Source: Lentisphaeria bacterium (GTDB lineage Bacteria > Verrucomicrobiota > Lentisphaeria > Victivallales > Victivallaceae). From it: 14,960 nt of DNA. Location: assembly GCA_900768515.1 (NCBI GenBank), contig CAAGDG010000041.1, forward strand, positions 1 through 14,960. Reading direction: 5' to 3'. The notes below the pieces were generated by a model. The model was not told where the DNA came from. It ran no database searches and worked only from the letters and a program-made list of their open reading frames with translations. This document shows positions 13,923-14,960 of the stretch, in pieces. Every line of letters starts with the position of its first letter. The stretch's first letter is position 1. A program made the translations under genes and the position numbers.

Positions 13923-14960
13923 ATGACCCGAACAGAATTTCGCACGCTCGCCGGCAGCCGTTTCCTGCAGCTCGACGGCGCAACCGGCACCGAACTGATC
14001 AAACGGGGGATGCCCGCGGGAGTCTGCCCGGAGGCCTGGGTTCTGGAACATCCGGAGGCGATCGCATCCGTGCAGCAGGCCTACGCCGGTTCCGGCTCCG
14101 ATCTGCTCTACGCGCCGACCTTCGGGGGGAATCCGCTGAAACTTGCGGAGTTCGGCCTGGAAAAACGCACCGCGGAAATCAACGAGGAACTTGTCCGGAT
14201 CTCCCGGCGTGCGGTTCCGGGGAAACTGGTCTTCGGAGACATCGCCCCAACCGGGCAGCTGGTGGAACCTTTCGGTCCGCTCGCCTTTGAACGGGCGGTG
14301 GCACTCTACAAGGAGCAGGTCCGGGCGCTGATCGCCGGGGGCGTGGACGGTTTCGCCATCGAGACGATGATGGATCTGCAGGAGGCGCGCGCCGCATTGC
14401 TGGCGATCCGCGAACTCTGCGATCTTCCCGCAATCGTGACGATGACCTTCGAACCCGGCGGCCGCACCCTGACCGGAGTGCATCCGGTCTCGGCGCTGGC
14501 GACGCTGCAGGCGCTCGGGGCGGACGCTTTCGGCTGCAACTGTTCGACCGGCCCCGTCGCGATGGCCGAAATCATCCGGACCATCAAACCCTATGCGAAG
14601 ATTCCGCTGGTCGCCAAACCGAATGCCGGTATGCCGCACCTGGTTGGAGAAGAGACGAAATTCGACCTCGCACCGGAAGCGTTCGCCGAAGAGGCGGCGC
14701 TGCTGGCCGATGCGGGAGCCAATCTGATCGGCGGCTGCTGCGGCACCTCTCCGGCGCACCTGGCCGCGCTCCACCGGAAGCTCGGAGGGCGCCGTCCGCT
14801 CCCGGTCCGGGCGGAGAAGAGCGGCGTCGTCGCCTCCCCTTCCCGGTTCCGCCGCCTTGCGCCGGAAGAGCCTTTCGCACTGATCGGAGAACGGATCAAT
14901 CCGACCGGAAAGTCAAAGTTTAAGCAGGCACTCCGTGATCAGAATATGGAATATATTCTC
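13923..14960 (+). CDS. metH: MetH-type homocysteine methyltransferase (cobalamin-dependent methionine synthase), 3' truncated
   Basis: Transfers a methyl group to homocysteine in the last step of methionine synthesis. 346 residues are visible before the window ends, with no stop. Residues about 10-290 are the Zn-dependent homocysteine-binding barrel: LDGATGTEL (18-25), YAPTFGGNP (63-71), GCNCSTG (204-210) and GGCCGTSPAH (270-279). The likely Zn ligands are C207, C272 and C273. A linker then leads to the start of a pterin-binding domain, ALIGERINPTGKSKF (319-333), so the protein is modular MetH rather than BHMT alone. The ATG is preceded by GAGG 11 nt upstream. It is divergent from the glycosidase gene. 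Whether cobalamin-binding and activation domains follow cannot be seen; a short MetH lacking the activation domain is possible. Confidence 0.9.
   Translation, partial: MTRTEFRTLAGSRFLQLDGATGTELIKRGMPAGVCPEAWVLEHPEAIASVQQAYAGSGSDLLYAPTFGGNPLKLAEFGLEKRTAEINEELVRISRRAVPGKLVFGDIAPTGQLVEPFGPLAFERAVALYKEQVRALIAGGVDGFAIETMMDLQEARAALLAIRELCDLPAIVTMTFEPGGRTLTGVHPVSALATLQALGADAFGCNCSTGPVAMAEIIRTIKPYAKIPLVAKPNAGMPHLVGEETKFDLAPEAFAEEAALLADAGANLIGGCCGTSPAHLAALHRKLGGRRPLPVRAEKSGVVASPSRFRRLAPEEPFALIGERINPTGKSKFKQALRDQNMEYIL

Noticed and set aside
11527..13926. A 799-codon plus-strand open frame running from the repeat array through the glycosidase region
   Set aside because: It begins in out-of-phase tandem repeats, is antisense to a gene with clear GH-A motifs and a strong ribosome-binding site, and its translation shows no family motifs. 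GC-rich third positions commonly leave antisense frames open.

Overview
The window is the end of a contig of moderately high-GC bacterial chromosome (about 60% GC by eye). It is densely coded with housekeeping and accessory genes and has no sign of phage or transposase. The first 20 bases are not genomic: they match the 3' end of the Illumina TruSeq read-2 adapter, so the window starts at an untrimmed contig edge. The mix of genes suggests a member of the PVC superphylum, plausibly Lentisphaerota (Victivallis-like). That mix is a PF12831-type FAD oxidoreductase, a nucleoside-hydrolase-like protein, a clan GH-A glycosidase, a Wzc-type kinase paired with a PHP phosphatase, a double PilT ATPase and a modular cobalamin-type methionine synthase. 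This placement is inference, since no rRNA or other marker is present.

Layout. Bases 22-1835 (+) carry a tight RNA-modification cluster: a 5'-truncated RsmB/NOP-type rRNA m5C methyltransferase, TrmL overlapping it by ATGA, and a 98-aa membrane protein starting right after the TrmL stop. Converging on it from 6714 down to 1894 (-) is a four-gene run: dut, a Wzz/Wzc-type polysaccharide co-polymerase/tyrosine kinase with an alternating Tyr tail, a CpsB/YwqE-type PHP phosphatase, and glutamine-dependent NAD+ synthetase with its own candidate promoter. A 125-bp AT-rich divergent promoter region (6715-6839) separates this run from a plus-strand run: a 731-aa protein made of two complete PilT-type ATPases in tandem, an FAD-dependent oxidoreductase, and a nucleoside-hydrolase-family protein (to 11349).

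Bases 11350-11823 contain no gene. They hold about six imperfect 54-56-bp GC-rich tandem units, a perfect 9-bp hairpin, and a perfect 14-bp A/T-rich palindrome that runs into the stop codon of the next gene. That gene (11824-13764, -) is a clan GH-A glycoside hydrolase. It diverges from a MetH-type homocysteine methyltransferase (13923 to the window end, +) across a 158-bp spacer whose candidate -10 elements lie in a perfect 10-bp inverted repeat.

How the genes work together. The kinase/phosphatase pair most likely controls export of a surface polysaccharide. The glycosidase, FAD oxidoreductase and nucleoside-hydrolase-like protein fit a carbohydrate- and nucleoside-scavenging lifestyle. The double PilT suggests type IV pilus retraction driven by an unusual motor. 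No complete new defence or mobile system is visible. The most unusual items are the tandem PilT fusion, the repeat/palindrome element at 11463-11844 and the symmetric divergent promoter.
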